This document shows, piece by piece, positions 5,674 through 6,055 of a stretch of 6,055 nt of DNA (positions are counted from its first letter, which is position 1; every line of letters begins with the position of its first letter). The stretch is from Promethearchaeota archaeon (lineage in GTDB: Archaea > Asgardarchaeota > Lokiarchaeia > Sigynarchaeales > SOKP01), in assembly GCA_014729315.1 (NCBI GenBank), contig WJKD01000394.1, positions 1-6,055 of the forward strand. The letters are read 5' to 3'. The notes below the pieces were generated by a model. That model did not search any database, was not told the DNA's origin, and saw only the letters and a list, made by a program, of their open reading frames with translations. Made by a program: the position numbers and the translations under genes.

Positions 5674-5695
5674 GAGTTCTTTTAGTCTCGAACTC
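5674..5695. repeat. Inverted repeat GAGTTC / GAACTC
   Basis: Arms of six bases (5674-5679 and 5690-5695) flank a ten-base spacer, in the gap between the membrane protein stop at 5751 and the peptidase start at 5570. Its G+C content stands out from the surrounding sequence. It could be a small hairpin in the 3' end of the upstream transcript or a binding site. It is not part of a tRNA that I can fold. Confidence 0.3.
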
Positions 5696-5743
5696 TAAGA
5701 TAAGAAAATAAAATGAGAGATAGAATAATTTCGCTGATTTCTG

Positions 5744-5750
5744 AAAAAAA
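5744..5750 (-). terminator. T7 tract immediately after the membrane protein stop codon
   Basis: On the minus strand the TAA stop (5753-5751) is followed at once by seven T and then CAG. This is a compact oligo-T stop of archaeal type without a hairpin. It argues that the peptidase gene downstream has its own promoter. Confidence 0.45.
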
Positions 5751-6055
5751 TTATTTTTCTCTTGCAACACCTAAACTAACTACTGTTAAGCATATAACAG
5801 TTGTAAATCTACCGATCTTTTGGCATATAACCATTAATTGACGGAGAGAATCCAAAGCAATCAGACCGATGATGGATGTAATGAAGTGGATAATAGTAAA
5901 AATTAGGAACATAGCTAAATATTTTCTCGAAAATGTTTTATTCAAAAACATAACTATAGAGTAAGTTGCTCCCGCAATAAAGAGCGTTAAGTATCCAATA
6001 ATAACAAATATCATATGCAAGTCTCCAAATAAATCGTCGGGCGTAAATACAATAC
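5751..6055 (-). CDS. C-terminal part of a multi-helix membrane protein, possibly DUF998
   Basis: The frame is open to the right edge, so the start is outside the window; about 100 residues plus the stop are visible. The codons upstream of the TTG at 6020 and ATG at 6014 read IVFTPDDLFGDLH and look coding, so those two starts are probably internal. Three hydrophobic helices follow: MIFVIIGYLTLFIAGATYS onward, then YLAMFLIFTIIHFITSIIG, then FTTVICLTVVSLGVA, ending in basic AREK. A short acidic, Pro-containing loop followed by His and a helix, a Lys/Arg-rich turn, and a final helix after GR resembles the second half of DUF998 membrane proteins. That family call is tentative, made from memory of its pattern. 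No enzymatic motif is visible. It reads in the same direction as the M19 peptidase gene, 180 bases upstream of it. Confidence 0.75.
   Translation of the reverse strand, partial: IVFTPDDLFGDLHMIFVIIGYLTLFIAGATYSIVMFLNKTFSRKYLAMFLIFTIIHFITSIIGLIALDSLRQLMVICQKIGRFTTVICLTVVSLGVAREK

Noticed and set aside
5674..5700. Minus-strand GTTCGAGACT resembling part of a tRNA T-arm
   Set aside because: No acceptor, D or anticodon arms can be placed around it, and the paired arms GAGTTC/GAACTC do not have tRNA geometry.
1..6055. CRISPR array, insertion sequence, phage or toxin-antitoxin system
   Set aside because: No regularly spaced direct repeats, transposase, integrase, terminal inverted repeats or small overlapping gene pair were found on either strand.

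Overview
The window is AT-rich and reads as archaeal DNA, most likely from an Asgard (Lokiarchaeia-like) genome. This assignment is an inference from gene content. The evidence is an Arf-family small GTPase carrying an extra N-terminal domain, a V4R-domain protein beside it, a seven-helix membrane protein of a kind I associate with Lokiarchaeal genomes, TATA-like boxes and T-tract stops between genes, and no convincing Shine-Dalgarno site before any start. There is no rRNA, tRNA, CRISPR array, insertion sequence or phage gene.

Left half, plus strand. (1) A gene truncated by the left edge (2-1363) encodes a charged helical segment, an unrecognised middle domain, a tandem repeat of 23 residues marked by Trp, and a C-terminal zinc ribbon. 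(2) A non-coding stretch of 308 bases holds a T-rich tract, a perfect 14-base palindrome and a clear TATA box. (3) A TTG-initiated, 351-residue Arf-like GTPase (1672-2727) has a longin/roadblock-like N-terminal domain and a long loop inserted between the switches. (4) After 101 bases comes a 199-residue V4R-domain protein (2829-3428).

Right half, minus strand, read from the right edge. (5) The C-terminal half of a multi-helix membrane protein, possibly DUF998, enters the window (6055-5751) and stops at a T7 tract. (6) A 375-residue peptidase M19 (membrane dipeptidase) homologue (5570-4443) has only part of the canonical zinc-ligand set. (7) After a gap of 172 bases with a terminator-like element comes a free-standing seven-helix membrane protein (4270-3545). 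It converges on the V4R gene.

The most suggestive relationship is the Arf-like GTPase next to the V4R protein. V4R shares its fold with the Bet3 subunits of the eukaryotic TRAPP complex, and TRAPP also contains longin-fold subunits and acts on a small GTPase. The pair could therefore be a sensor and switch module related to the ancestry of membrane-traffic regulators. That is inference from adjacency and fold family. The minus-strand genes show no obvious functional link to it.
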